NCBI GenBank assembly: GCA_002311025.1
Contig: DBYY01000002.1
Span: 12,485-76,484, forward strand
DNA from: Candidatus Proelusimicrobium tauri
Lineage (GTDB): Bacteria; Elusimicrobiota; Elusimicrobia; Elusimicrobiales; Elusimicrobiaceae
Length of the DNA stretch: 64,000 bases
Reading direction: 5' to 3'
Shown piece after piece: positions 33,211-41,028 of this stretch. Under the pieces are notes generated by a model. The model ran no database searches. It was not told the DNA's origin and saw only the letters and a list, made by a program, of their open reading frames with translations. The position numbers were made by a program, and so were the translations under genes. How positions within the stretch are numbered: position 1 is the first letter of the stretch; each line of letters starts with the position of its first letter.

Positions 33211-33936
33211 TTAATTAACAAAATTTTGTTTGCCATATCTCGCAAAAAAATGATAAATACTTTTTTCTGCAATTGAATAACATTTTTCAAACATTTCCGA
33301 TCTAGACCATTTTCTCGCTCTGAAATAGAATGTCCCACGAAGAAAAGAGTTATCTGTTGGAAAAATAGATTCTTCGTTTAAATTGCCATACATCGCCATA
33401 GTTTTTACTCTATCTATAATAGAAGAACCCTCTGCAAAATCACACCCATCGCCAAAACAAACAAAAGGGAAAATATCCCATTTCATAGTATATGTTTTTA
33501 GCCCTATTACATTCTTTCCTAATCGTTCAATAGCGTTTCCTTTTGCTTGTTTTTTTAAACCTTCTTCTTCTCTTAGGTCATTAGTTCCTTGATTCTTCTT
33601 TTCAGCAATTAGAATTGGATACATATTTTCTTGATGATCTATTAAGTATAATAAACCACCATCAGGTTTCATAGTGCTAGAATTAAAACAAGTAGAAAAG
33701 GAAGTATTGCTATACCTTTCTTTTAAATTTTTAATTATATCGTTTAAGACAATGCTTTTTTTATGTGTCAAATTTAAAGAGGAAAAATCTTCTTGCTGAA
33801 ATATTTTTATAATCACATCATTTACTGCAAGTAGTAAATCTTGTTCTTGCTTGCTAGAAATATCAATAAAACTATTGCGCCCAGTTATGAGATTTTTAGT
33901 TAGACGAGTTCTTAATTTTAATTTTTGATTTGGCAT
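33211..33936 (-). CDS. EcoRI-family type II restriction endonuclease
   Basis: 241 residues. Several EcoRI landmarks occur in order: NSSTMKPDGG with the catalytic Asp, ILIAEKKNQG supplying the E-x-K, AKGNAIERLGKNV (EcoRI has GNAIERSHKNI) and FPFVCFGDGCDF. The PD...E-x-K catalytic core is therefore complete. It is shorter than EcoRI (277). By analogy it may cut GAATTC, but specificity is not shown by the sequence. The ATG directly follows the methylase stop codon (TAAATG) and its ribosome binding site lies inside the methylase coding region, giving translational coupling so the methylase is made first. Confidence 0.88.
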   Translation of the reverse strand: MPNQKLKLRTRLTKNLITGRNSFIDISSKQEQDLLLAVNDVIIKIFQQEDFSSLNLTHKKSIVLNDIIKNLKERYSNTSFSTCFNSSTMKPDGGLLYLIDHQENMYPILIAEKKNQGTNDLREEEGLKKQAKGNAIERLGKNVIGLKTYTMKWDIFPFVCFGDGCDFAEGSSIIDRVKTMAMYGNLNEESIFPTDNSFLRGTFYFRARKWSRSEMFEKCYSIAEKSIYHFFARYGKQNFVN

Positions 33937-35073
33937 TTATATCTCCTTTTTCAATAAAAATAAAAATTCTTTTACATATAGATTTCTTTTGTTAAGATTT
34001 CTACTTCCTCTAAAAGTGTTATAGTCAATAGAAAAGATCTCTAATTCCCCTAGAGAAGAAAGAAATTTAACAAATTCTTTATATTCAATAAAACCTTCGG
34101 AATTATAAGAAATTAAGACATATTTGGCCCTAATATTTTCTATTAGAGAAAATAAAGTTTCTTGTGCTTTGCTTTTTTGATTATATTTTGAGTGATTCCA
34201 TTCTTTAGGAATACCTGATACTTTTGAAATTTCTCTAGGCTCCTGATAATTGGCTATTAAATTGAGCATAAAATAATTAGATCCATACGGATGTTGATTA
34301 TATGGTGGATCTAAATAAGCAAAATCTACATACGGAATATCTGTTATAGCGGTATGGGCTTCTTCTTGTAAAATATAAACTTGAGAGAAAAAACTAGAAA
34401 AAACAGGCATTTCTAATTCAATATTTCCCAAAATTCTTTGTAAAGCATTTTTCCCTTCACCACCATATTGCCCTATACCAAGTTTATTTTTATAAAAACC
34501 TTTAAAAACTCCCGAAGTGTTATTATGAACACTTGCGCTGTAAATTAAAGGTGCTAAAAAGTATTTTTGTATTTCGTAAGGTAATAAAGATATTTCTTGT
34601 CTTGCAGTATCTATATATTGAGCATTTCTTTTCGTAAAAAATACCCTATCTTTGCTTGTTATATGCTTATCATCTTTAGGAGCATATAGTTTTGTAATAA
34701 AACCATCGTGCAAATTATGTCTTATTTTTTGTTTTAATTGAGAGAGAATATATTTTATTTCAAAATATTCTTTCTCTCTTATATTGCTTAAATAGCAACT
34801 ATTTATTATTTTGCTATAAAGTTCTAAATCGTTTACATAAAGTGTATGGGAGTATTGTTTTAATAATCTTGCGACAATTCCAGAGCCAGAGAAAACATCA
34901 AAAGAAGAAATCTTGTCTTTATCCAATTTCTTTTTTACCTGTATGATAATATTCTCTATATTGTTTAATAAACCTCTTTTGTTTCCTATATAGGTAATAA
35001 TTTGTTTAGATAGAAAGTCTTTGTTCTCTTCTAAATCAGGAAACAAAGTTTCCATAGAATACATATTTGCCAT
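33937..35073 (-). CDS. D12-class DNA adenine N6-methyltransferase of the restriction-modification system
   Basis: 378 residues from the ATG at 35073, which has AGGAGA 6 bases before it; the frame is open to 35187 but that part is structured leader. Motif I appears as FDVFSGSGIVARLL, after a YIGNKRGLL segment typical of the class, and motif IV as LDPPY. It should methylate adenine in the site cut by the adjacent endonuclease. The start codon and ribosome binding site are locked in a hairpin, and a terminator lies just upstream. Base composition is more AT-rich than flanking housekeeping genes, in keeping with transfer. Confidence 0.88.
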   Translation of the reverse strand: MANMYSMETLFPDLEENKDFLSKQIITYIGNKRGLLNNIENIIIQVKKKLDKDKISSFDVFSGSGIVARLLKQYSHTLYVNDLELYSKIINSCYLSNIREKEYFEIKYILSQLKQKIRHNLHDGFITKLYAPKDDKHITSKDRVFFTKRNAQYIDTARQEISLLPYEIQKYFLAPLIYSASVHNNTSGVFKGFYKNKLGIGQYGGEGKNALQRILGNIELEMPVFSSFFSQVYILQEEAHTAITDIPYVDFAYLDPPYNQHPYGSNYFMLNLIANYQEPREISKVSGIPKEWNHSKYNQKSKAQETLFSLIENIRAKYVLISYNSEGFIEYKEFVKFLSSLGELEIFSIDYNTFRGSRNLNKRNLYVKEFLFLLKKEI

Positions 35074-35098
35074 AAAAGATCTCCTGTTTTTATGGCAA
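35067..35098 (-). promoter_or_regulatory. Hairpin sequestering the methylase ribosome binding site and start codon
   Basis: On the minus strand TTGCCATAAAA pairs perfectly over 11 bp with TTTTATGGCAA. The AGGAGA ribosome binding site occupies the 10-base loop and the ATG is inside the 3' arm. Confidence 0.75.
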
Positions 35099-35099
35099 T

Positions 35100-35153
35100 A
35101 AAAAAACGGCTGCCATAAATGAGATCTTCCAACGGACCCAATATGGCAGCCGT
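35100..35153 (-). terminator. Leader terminator just upstream of the methylase gene
   Basis: ACGGCTGCCATA (12 bp, perfect) closes a 24-base loop (35106-35153) and is followed by seven T residues on the minus strand (35106-35100). The loop contains GTTGGAAGAT, complementary to an upstream leader element. Confidence 0.85.
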
Positions 35154-35155
35154 AT

Positions 35156-35336
35156 CTGTCGCCTAAAAAGGCGACAGAATTAAACACACTTTCCCCCGTC
35201 GGGTACTCGCGTGTTCAAAATTACGACTGCTTTTTGGAAGTTGGAAGATACTTTTGATTTCTCAAAAGATCCCCTTGTTTTCACAAGGTTCCAAAAACGC
35301 TTTAAAATTGTTATAAATTATCTTGCGATAACTTAT
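35156..35336 (-). promoter_or_regulatory. Multi-hairpin mRNA leader of the restriction-modification operon
   Basis: In transcript order the leader holds CCTTGT/ACAAGG (about 35272-35287), a GATCTTTTGA/TCAAAAGTATC stem (about 35247-35271), the single-stranded element ATCTTCCAAC (35249-35240), an AACACGC/GTGTGTT stem (about 35182-35215) and the perfect CTGTCGCC/GGCGACAG hairpin (35156-35177). ATCTTCCAAC matches the terminator loop over 10 bases and could act as an antiterminator or pseudoknot partner. No known riboswitch class was recognised. Confidence 0.6.
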
Positions 35337-35342
35337 ATTTTT

Positions 35343-35371
35343 ATTATAACTATTTAACAAAACTATTGCAA
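35343..35371 (-). promoter_or_regulatory. Promoter of the restriction-modification operon
   Basis: TTGCAA (35366-35371) and a perfect TATAAT (35343-35348), 17 bases apart on the minus strand. Start is predicted near 35336, about 260 bases before the methylase ATG. Confidence 0.7.
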
Positions 35372-35555
35372 CATTATTAAAACAGAATCAGTAATATAAG
35401 GTTTTCTTTCTTCTTCTCATTCCATCCCCCATATATCCGCACTCACTAGTTTTTACTATTTTTATATAGTATAAACTAGTTAACAACTCTCAAAGGGATA
35501 AAGGGATAATATGATATAAAATAAAGAAATTACAAGATATTATTAATGTTCTATA
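35372..35555. other. AT-rich gap at the junction of the restriction island and the phage-like cluster
   Basis: No gene is seen between the methylase promoter and the terminator of the capsid-tail operon. The only structure is the inverted repeat at 35445-35480. Confidence 0.6.
35445..35480. repeat. 15-bp inverted repeat
   Basis: ACTAGTTTTTACTAT (35445-35459) and ATAGTATAAACTAGT (35466-35480) are complementary with one mismatch, around a 6-base centre. It could be an operator, a weak terminator or a recombination site at the island edge. Confidence 0.6.
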
Positions 35556-35595
35556 AAAAAACACCCCCCCCTTTTTTAAAGAGAGGGTGTTTTTT
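35556..35595. terminator. Terminator at the end of the capsid-tail operon
   Basis: AAAAAACACCC (35556-35566) pairs with GGGTGTTTTTT (35585-35595). It is T-rich on both strands and lies about 65 bases after the last phage-like gene. Confidence 0.85.
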
Positions 35596-35661
35596 ACAAG
35601 GAGAAAGGAAATGGCAGTTTCCTTTTTCTTTTTTGTTCCTTTGTCTTTCTTATTTCTTTTG

Positions 35662-35931
35662 CTATTTCTTAATAGAAGCACGCAAGCCAAAAAGGGCAAG
35701 GGCTTCCACTAAAAGACTTGTTGCCTCGTTAGTTGGCAAATTCTGCAAAAAAGTAGCAAAATCGGCAAAACTATTAAATGCTACCGCTTGATCTAAATAG
35801 CCAAGCAGGGCCTGTAAAAGCAAAATAAGGGCGGCAATATAAGTCTTTTTACCGCGTAAAAACTCCCTTATTTTTAGCAAGAAATTTTTTAGTTTTGCCG
35901 GCATTAGAAATTTTAGTATTGTATCTAACAT
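35662..35931 (-). CDS. Small holin-like membrane protein of the capsid-tail cluster
   Basis: 89 residues. A basic N-terminal amphipathic helix and the segment RGKKTYIAALILLLQALLGY form one clear membrane helix (about 28-48), a layout seen in many small phage holin or lysis-cassette proteins. A second weakly hydrophobic helix lies near the C-terminus. It is the last gene of the operon. The function is inferred from size, topology and place only. Confidence 0.6.
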   Translation of the reverse strand: MLDTILKFLMPAKLKNFLLKIREFLRGKKTYIAALILLLQALLGYLDQAVAFNSFADFATFLQNLPTNEATSLLVEALALFGLRASIKK

Positions 35932-35944
35932 TTTTATTTCTCCG

Positions 35945-36208
35945 TCATTTTTTTAATTTTTCCAAAAGCAAGGTTTTTGTTTCCTTTACTTCGGAATAAA
36001 TTAAAGTTGTTTTATTTTCCAAAATATTTTGTTTGGTGTTTATTAAAATAATTTGTTCTTCAAGTTTATCAAGCCGTTTTGGCGTTGAAATTGTGCTTGA
36101 AAGCCAAAGCGAAAATGCCACAAGTGCGCTGATAATAAAAACTAAATTTCTTAAAAGCGAACTAAATAAAGTTATTTCCTGTGGTTTTATTAAGTTTTGT
36201 ATTAGCAT
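35945..36208 (-). CDS. Small membrane protein with coiled coil (lysis-type) in the capsid-tail cluster
   Basis: 87 residues. One membrane helix (about 22-42, LVFIISALVAFSLWL) is followed by a ~45-residue coiled coil (RLDKLEEQIILINTKQNILE). This resembles phage accessory lysis or XhlA-type proteins. It lies 13 bases before the holin-like gene and 2 bases after the tail-tip gene. Confidence 0.6.
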   Translation of the reverse strand: MLIQNLIKPQEITLFSSLLRNLVFIISALVAFSLWLSSTISTPKRLDKLEEQIILINTKQNILENKTTLIYSEVKETKTLLLEKLKK

Positions 36209-36210
36209 TT

Positions 36211-38553
36211 TTAAATTTCCTTTAAGTCAAGGCGAAGGGTCCAATTTTCAAGGTCAAATTCAAGGCCTTCAACGGACATTTCCGTTTCAAGATAATTTGC
36301 ATAATCTATTAAAAGAGTATCGCCAAGTTCTATTTGCGGCAGAAATTTTGTGTTAATTACGGCGCGCTTTTTAACTTGGCAAACTTGCGTGTAAATCGCA
36401 CCGGCCGCCGCTTGGGCAAGGTTTGCGTTTTCGGGCGGTAAAAGCGTGCCTGAAGATATTTTTAATTCTTTTAGACCGTATTTATCAATTAAATTAGGGC
36501 GGGTAGAATCTTCGGCACTATTATCTTTAACTTCTTGATAAGAACCGAAATTAACACACACACGGTTAAAAAGTTTATCCGTGCCACTGTTAAAACTTTC
36601 AATATCAATAATTTCCCCCTTGCCTAAAGTAAGCACGGCGGAAGAAGAAGCCCTTTGCTTAAATAAAAAAGTGCCGTCTTCTTTGTAGCCGATAATAAAA
36701 CCGCTCAAACGTGCAAGTTCCTGCATAATTTCAAGACAGTTCATCTGATAAGTTTTAACAAGTGCGATATTAACGCTGTTTGTATAATAAACTAAAGACC
36801 AACTGTTTAAAACGGGACTTGAGGTTTGCGCCGTATTGCTTGCGGCAAACCATTTTAACTGCAAATAGCGTTTTTGCGTGCTTGGTATTTGAGAGTTTGT
36901 GATTTCCGTCCAAGCGGACCAAGAATCTTCAAGATTATCTTTACCCCGCCAAAAAGTTTGGGCGGAGCCGTTATTTAAAGTTTGGTTTATGCTGAAAACG
37001 CCCCAATTTATTAAATAACCACCGCTATCTATGACGGGAGTTAAATAACTGCCGCTTGGACTAAAATCGCCCGTGCCGGTAGCACAAAGCGGACTTAAAG
37101 AAATATTTTCTATACCCTGATAGCCGTTATTTACCATTTTTAAGACGAGATAATTGCTTTGTGTGTAAGTGTTATCTGTTGCCAAAAGACCGAGAAATTG
37201 CCAATCGCTTGTGCTGGGTTCAAGCGCTTTTATCCAAAGATAGAAATTGCCGCTGCCATCGCGAGAAAGGCGGTATTTAATTTTTGTTATGTGCGAACCG
37301 AGCGCATAAGTTCCCGCGCGAAGCAAAACAAGAGAGCCGTTATCAACCCTATAAAGACCGCAAATCATATTATTGCCGTATTTAAAATGAGTAAGGCAGT
37401 AGCCGTTTGTGGTGCGGTAGTTATTAGTTGAGGAAATAAAAAAGTTTAACTGGTTGGCCTCATCGGTCCAATTACAACTTGCGTCAATTTGCCAAGTGCC
37501 GTAGGCTTGTGTGCTGGGTGTGTAAGCAGCCGCCGGAGAAGATAATAATCCATTTGATAAAAACGCGCTGTTTTGCGTGAAAGTAAAAGAAACATTGCTC
37601 GGTTTTTCAAGAGTGGTCCAAGAAAAATCGGAACTCTGCAGAAAATTATTTTTTAGGCGTAAAGTGTTGGAAGATATTTCAAGATTTTCCAAAGTACCTT
37701 CTTCAAAAGAGGCAAAGGCTGGCTGTTCAAAAGTGTTTGTTATGTTGCGATCGAAATAGACATCATCAATATCTGTATTTTGGCTTTGCGCTGTTCGCGC
37801 TACCTGCGCGGCAAGCCAAGATAAAGGTTTATCTTGCCACCAGTAAATATAAGAACACCACAAACTTTGACCGAACGTAAGAGCAGTGGTAAGTTTGATT
37901 TTTGCACCTTGATTTAACTCGTTTAAGGAAGATATTTTATAATCTAAACTCGGCTGAAGAATTCTTGCGTTTTCTAGAGAAGCGCCTTGCTTAACTTCTA
38001 AAATTATGCCGACGCCACAGTTAATTGTGTAAAACTCTTGTCCTTCGTTTTGACCGAGAAGTTCATTCGTTGCGCTGTTTGATATTTTTTCTGCCGAGAA
38101 GGAAGAAAGTTTTTCAAGTTCGCCTTTAAGGATAAGAGATATTGTTTTTTCTTCTGGGTGTTCTTGCGGTGCTGATAAAATAAAACCGCGAAAAATTAAA
38201 GTATCTTCTTTACCTTGCGTTGTGTTCGCTCCACCGAAAATTTCCACTTTAGAACCAAAGAAATTTTCTTCGCTAGTAAAAAAAGAGTTTTGCGCGCTTG
38301 GGGTAAATTTTTTATCAAGATTATTTAAAATAAGTGTTGTGTTTGCGCAAGACCAAGTGCAGTAACCCTCGCTATCAAGTTTCCATTTTATCGGGCTGAT
38401 TTCAATAAGATATTTTGAAATATCTGTTGCCGTGTCAAAATCATACTGCAAAGAAGTGCTGTTCCATATGCGTTTATATAAAAGAATTTTTTTATAATAT
38501 TTCGGCGTTTGGCTGTTTAATGCATTTAGTAAAAAAGAGGATAAAGTTTTCAT
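36211..38553 (-). CDS. Phage-like tail tip/baseplate hub protein
   Basis: 780 residues, the longest protein of the cluster. The N-terminal part (about 1-300) and the last ~200 residues (from LNCLEIMQELARLSGFIIGYKEDG) look like the two lobes of tail hub proteins, with VNFGSYQEVKDN and a final beta barrel ending IELGDTLLIDY and LRLDLKEI. The middle (~300-560) is Ser/Thr/Asn/Trp-rich and may be a carbohydrate-binding or laminin G-like insertion. It follows the distal tail gene by 3 bases, the usual order in siphophages. Confidence 0.7.
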   Translation of the reverse strand: MKTLSSFLLNALNSQTPKYYKKILLYKRIWNSTSLQYDFDTATDISKYLIEISPIKWKLDSEGYCTWSCANTTLILNNLDKKFTPSAQNSFFTSEENFFGSKVEIFGGANTTQGKEDTLIFRGFILSAPQEHPEEKTISLILKGELEKLSSFSAEKISNSATNELLGQNEGQEFYTINCGVGIILEVKQGASLENARILQPSLDYKISSLNELNQGAKIKLTTALTFGQSLWCSYIYWWQDKPLSWLAAQVARTAQSQNTDIDDVYFDRNITNTFEQPAFASFEEGTLENLEISSNTLRLKNNFLQSSDFSWTTLEKPSNVSFTFTQNSAFLSNGLLSSPAAAYTPSTQAYGTWQIDASCNWTDEANQLNFFISSTNNYRTTNGYCLTHFKYGNNMICGLYRVDNGSLVLLRAGTYALGSHITKIKYRLSRDGSGNFYLWIKALEPSTSDWQFLGLLATDNTYTQSNYLVLKMVNNGYQGIENISLSPLCATGTGDFSPSGSYLTPVIDSGGYLINWGVFSINQTLNNGSAQTFWRGKDNLEDSWSAWTEITNSQIPSTQKRYLQLKWFAASNTAQTSSPVLNSWSLVYYTNSVNIALVKTYQMNCLEIMQELARLSGFIIGYKEDGTFLFKQRASSSAVLTLGKGEIIDIESFNSGTDKLFNRVCVNFGSYQEVKDNSAEDSTRPNLIDKYGLKELKISSGTLLPPENANLAQAAAGAIYTQVCQVKKRAVINTKFLPQIELGDTLLIDYANYLETEMSVEGLEFDLENWTLRLDLKEI

Positions 38554-38556
38554 TTT

Positions 38557-39204
38557 CTACCTCTCAAGCAAAGTTAAATTGACGCTGTATAAAGAACTTT
38601 GGCGGTTTAGGTTATATGCGGGCATTTCTTTCAAGCCGAATTCCCCCGCAAAATAACCGTCAAATTCGCCGAAAAGGGCATAGGTTAAAAAAGTATTTGT
38701 TTTTAAAATATCTTTTAATTGCTCAAGCAAAGTTTGCGGAATGTTTGAAAGATTAAGATTTATTTTCTTCTTAAAATATTCCTGCCAGCAAACCAGAGTG
38801 CCATTTGCAAGATAATAGGAGTTGCCTTTAAAAGTATTATCAAGCGTGTAGGAACTTAAAATATTTGTTAAAGTAAGCAGTTTTTTAACAAGAGAAATTT
38901 CTTCAAAATCGGCATTGATATTAAAAGTAAGAAGAATTTTTTTTGCCGTAATTGCAGAAGAAAAAATAAAAAATTTATCTTGCTTTTGACTTTGGGTTAA
39001 AAGAGAACCTTGCGTCCAATCTGCTTCTTCGTCGGTTGCTTTATAAGCCACCTGAACGCTTGTTATAGCGGTGTTTTTGAGTAAGAGGGCGTCTATCTGC
39101 TTTGCTTCTTCAAAAGTTATTGTGATGGTGTTTTGGCTTGTTTGAACCGTTGAAGAACTTGTAATTAAATTTGCAGAGTAAAGAGTTACGGGAGTATTTA
39201 TCAT
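38557..39204 (-). CDS. Probable distal tail protein
   Basis: 215 residues, beta-rich, no signal peptide. Its place between tape measure and tail hub and its overlap by 4 bases with the tape measure gene fit a distal tail or hub adaptor protein. The segment ITITFEEAKQIDALLLKNTAITSVQV suggests a discoidin-like first half. I recognise no decisive motif. Confidence 0.6.
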   Translation of the reverse strand: MINTPVTLYSANLITSSSTVQTSQNTITITFEEAKQIDALLLKNTAITSVQVAYKATDEEADWTQGSLLTQSQKQDKFFIFSSAITAKKILLTFNINADFEEISLVKKLLTLTNILSSYTLDNTFKGNSYYLANGTLVCWQEYFKKKINLNLSNIPQTLLEQLKDILKTNTFLTYALFGEFDGYFAGEFGLKEMPAYNLNRQSSLYSVNLTLLER

Positions 39205-39857
39205 AAACTTGCCTCCCCGCTTTTTTGCTTGCCTATTTTATAACTTATTTTGGCTTGTTCTACTGCCCAAGAAACGCCTTTACGCGCTGCTTGGGAAATT
39301 TCTTCGCAAAGGGCTTTTACATCAGCCGAAGAAGCGGCAGTATGTATTGTTATAGGTGTGTTGACTGTTATATTAACGGGTGTTTCTTGGGTGCGGGCGG
39401 CTTCGGGCGATAAAACATATTCCCCCTCGTGCAAAAGATAAGGACCTGTTTGATTTATCGCTCCGCCAGTTCTTCTTGAGCCGAGCAGTCCGCCCAGTAA
39501 ACTTGTTCCTCCGCCGAAAATTGAGCCGAAGAAACTTTGCGTTGCCATCTGCGCGCCCATAGAAAGAAAAGAAGATAAAATGTTGCTAAAAACATTTTTT
39601 GCTAAGTTTTCAAGATTTAAAAAATTCTTTGAAGTAGTATCAAAAAAACTGTTTAAAGAGGCGCTCGATAAAACATTTATTTTATTTGCACCGGAGATAA
39701 AATTGCTGCTCCAAGTATCTGTTTGAGTATTTAATTGTTTATAATAAGTTGAAAATTCCTGAGAACTTTCTTTAATTTGTTTTTGCGCCTCTTTAAACCC
39801 TTGAGGGTTAAAAAGACTTGATAATTCTATAAAAAAAGAGCCTGCGCTGTTTGTCAT
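39201..39857 (-). CDS. Short tail tape measure protein
   Basis: 218 residues. A helical, Ser/Asn/Gln-rich N-terminal half leads to the C-terminal signature of lambda-type tape measure proteins: a hydrophobic Gly-rich stretch SFFGSIFGGGTSLLGGLLG followed by RRTGGAINQTGPYLLHEGEYVLSPEAA. At ~1.5 angstrom per residue it would specify a tail of about 30-35 nm, far shorter than in typical siphophages but the same length as the tape measure of Rhodobacter capsulatus GTA. The ATG overlaps the stop of the frameshifted upstream product (ATGA). Confidence 0.82.
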   Translation of the reverse strand: MTNSAGSFFIELSSLFNPQGFKEAQKQIKESSQEFSTYYKQLNTQTDTWSSNFISGANKINVLSSASLNSFFDTTSKNFLNLENLAKNVFSNILSSFLSMGAQMATQSFFGSIFGGGTSLLGGLLGSRRTGGAINQTGPYLLHEGEYVLSPEAARTQETPVNITVNTPITIHTAASSADVKALCEEISQAARKGVSWAVEQAKISYKIGKQKSGEASL

Positions 39858-40410
39858 TTGCTGATTCCTATTTGTGAAAGTTGGGCGGTGTCTGGCGAAA
39901 GAATTTGTTTTTTATAACCAAGTTGTTTTGCTACGCCGCTTGTAGCCCAAATAAGCCAAGAAAGGTTTTGGGCAAGAATATATTCCGTATGATAGCCGTA
40001 ATAAGACGCACAGAGATTTATGGCACTGCAAAGGGCGTCTAATTCTTTTTTACTTTCAGTGCCTGAGAAAAATTTGCAACTATGGAAGAAAAATCATTAA
40101 CCTCGCTTAAAGTTTTTGTTAAAAGACTAAGTTCCTGCAGTGTTATTTTATCTTCTAAAGAAGAAATATCCTTAAAAGCATTGTCAGTTAAAAGATTTAT
40201 AATTTCTTTTGTTTTATTTGTGCCGGCAATTTCAAAAATTTTGGCAAGAATATTTTGGTTATCTTTTAAATCTTTGATTTCGCCGTAAATCTGACCGAGT
40301 ACCCTGCCGAGTAAAACGGCATTTTTTATACTGATGGGTTTTATTTCGATTTCGCGTTCCATAATTTTTATTGTTTTTGTTTTTGGTAAAAGGGCGTCAA
40401 TAGGGTTCAT
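39854..40410 (-). CDS. Tail assembly chaperone GT-type protein made by -1 frameshift
   Basis: The 123-residue frame ending at 40039 overlaps a second frame that stays open to a TGA at 39854 but contains no ATG, GTG or TTG start. The two frames meet at A-AAA-AAG (40051-40045, minus strand), the classic -1 slippery heptamer in correct phase. Slippage would fuse 122 residues of the first frame to 63 more (beginning ELDALCSAIN), giving 185 residues. This is the G/GT arrangement known in lambda and many tailed phages, and it sits directly before the tape measure gene as expected. Confidence 0.8.
40039..40410 (-). CDS. Tail assembly chaperone, G-type (zero-frame product)
   Basis: 123 residues, mainly helical, starting MNPIDALLPKTKTIKIMEREIEIKPIS-like basic strand pattern typical of tail chaperones (motif split here as MNPIDALLPK and EIEIKPISIKN). 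Ribosome binding site AAGGAG precedes the ATG. It is expected to coat the tape measure protein while the tail tube assembles. A 7-bp GGCACTG/CAGTGCC pairing flanks the slippery site and could influence slippage. Confidence 0.72.
   Translation of the reverse strand: MNPIDALLPKTKTIKIMEREIEIKPISIKNAVLLGRVLGQIYGEIKDLKDNQNILAKIFEIAGTNKTKEIINLLTDNAFKDISSLEDKITLQELSLLTKTLSEVNDFSSIVANFSQALKVKKN
40045..40051 (-). promoter_or_regulatory. -1 programmed ribosomal frameshift heptamer
   Basis: A-AAA-AAG read in the zero frame as GTA-AAA-AAG, four bases before the zero-frame stop TAG (after codon AAT). The -1 frame continues for 63 codons. Confidence 0.8.
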
Positions 40411-40435
40411 AATTTTCTCCTTGATATTTTATATG

Positions 40436-40473
40436 GGGTTCGGGGGCGGTGCATCTAAAATACCCCCGAACCC
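40436..40473 (-). other. Hairpin between tail tube and chaperone genes
   Basis: GGGTTCGGGGG (40436-40446) and CCCCCGAACCC (40463-40473) form a perfect 11-bp stem with a 16-base loop in the 88-base gap. No T run follows on the minus strand, so it is more likely an mRNA stability or processing element than an intrinsic terminator. Confidence 0.75.
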
Positions 40474-40498
40474 GTGTTGTCGGTGTTTTGGTGTTTGC

Positions 40499-41017
40499 CT
40501 AGGCGGAGGTTATATCTTCTATCTTGCCAAAGCGTTTATTTATATCTTTTGAAGTATCACATAAAACATCAAACTCTACTTCAACAAGAGTTTCGCTGTC
40601 GCGTTTATAACTTTGGCTTGTTTTGCCGCTGGGGCGGCATTTCCAAAAAGTATATTTGCGGCTTGCGCCGTTAGGGCCTTTTACATTGATGTAAAGGGTT
40701 TTATAGGTTTCGGCAGATTTATCGCCGAATTCAAAAGTCGTAGAAGAAGTACTGTAACCAAAAGCAAGAGCAATGTTTGCTAAAGTTGCTTCCGCAAGGG
40801 AAAATTTAATTTTTAAACTTTCCGCCGTAGTAATTTTATCAATAATACCAAGACATTGATCAACTTTAACTTCGTAAGCAGTTTCCTGGTGTTCAATGGA
40901 AATACCTCCTTTAATAAAACCTAAATCGGTTGCGTTTGCTTCCGTTGTGCCGTAAGCGCCGGCTTTTAAAGTGCTTTGGGCATTTATGCCTACAATGATA
41001 TTTGTTGGTGTGGACAT
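40499..41017 (-). CDS. Major tail tube protein
   Basis: 172 residues, beta-rich with a Thr/Ala/Gly-rich composition. Features such as LGFIKGGISIEHQETAYEVKVDQ and the ending ETLVEVEFDVLCD are typical of siphophage tail tube subunits. It lies after the tail terminator gene and before the chaperone pair, the canonical position. A strong hairpin immediately downstream would suit a highly expressed structural gene. Confidence 0.78.
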   Translation of the reverse strand: MSTPTNIIVGINAQSTLKAGAYGTTEANATDLGFIKGGISIEHQETAYEVKVDQCLGIIDKITTAESLKIKFSLAEATLANIALAFGYSTSSTTFEFGDKSAETYKTLYINVKGPNGASRKYTFWKCRPSGKTSQSYKRDSETLVEVEFDVLCDTSKDINKRFGKIEDITSA

Positions 41018-41028
41018 TTATGTTTCTC

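Noticed and set aside
35074..35187. Longer N-terminus for the methylase
   Set aside because: The frame runs through the leader terminator and hairpins; the ATG at 35073 has a strong ribosome binding site and directly precedes conserved sequence.
35156..35336. T-box or SAM-type riboswitch upstream of the methylase
   Set aside because: No T-box sequence (GGTGGNACCGCG-like) and no recognisable SAM core; the downstream gene is a DNA methylase, not an amino acid or cofactor gene.
32088..35336. Retron
   Set aside because: No reverse transcriptase gene is present near either structured RNA.
35546..35791. 81-codon plus-strand frame in the terminator region
   Set aside because: It spans the terminator and lies antisense to the holin-like gene; composition is that of a shadow frame.
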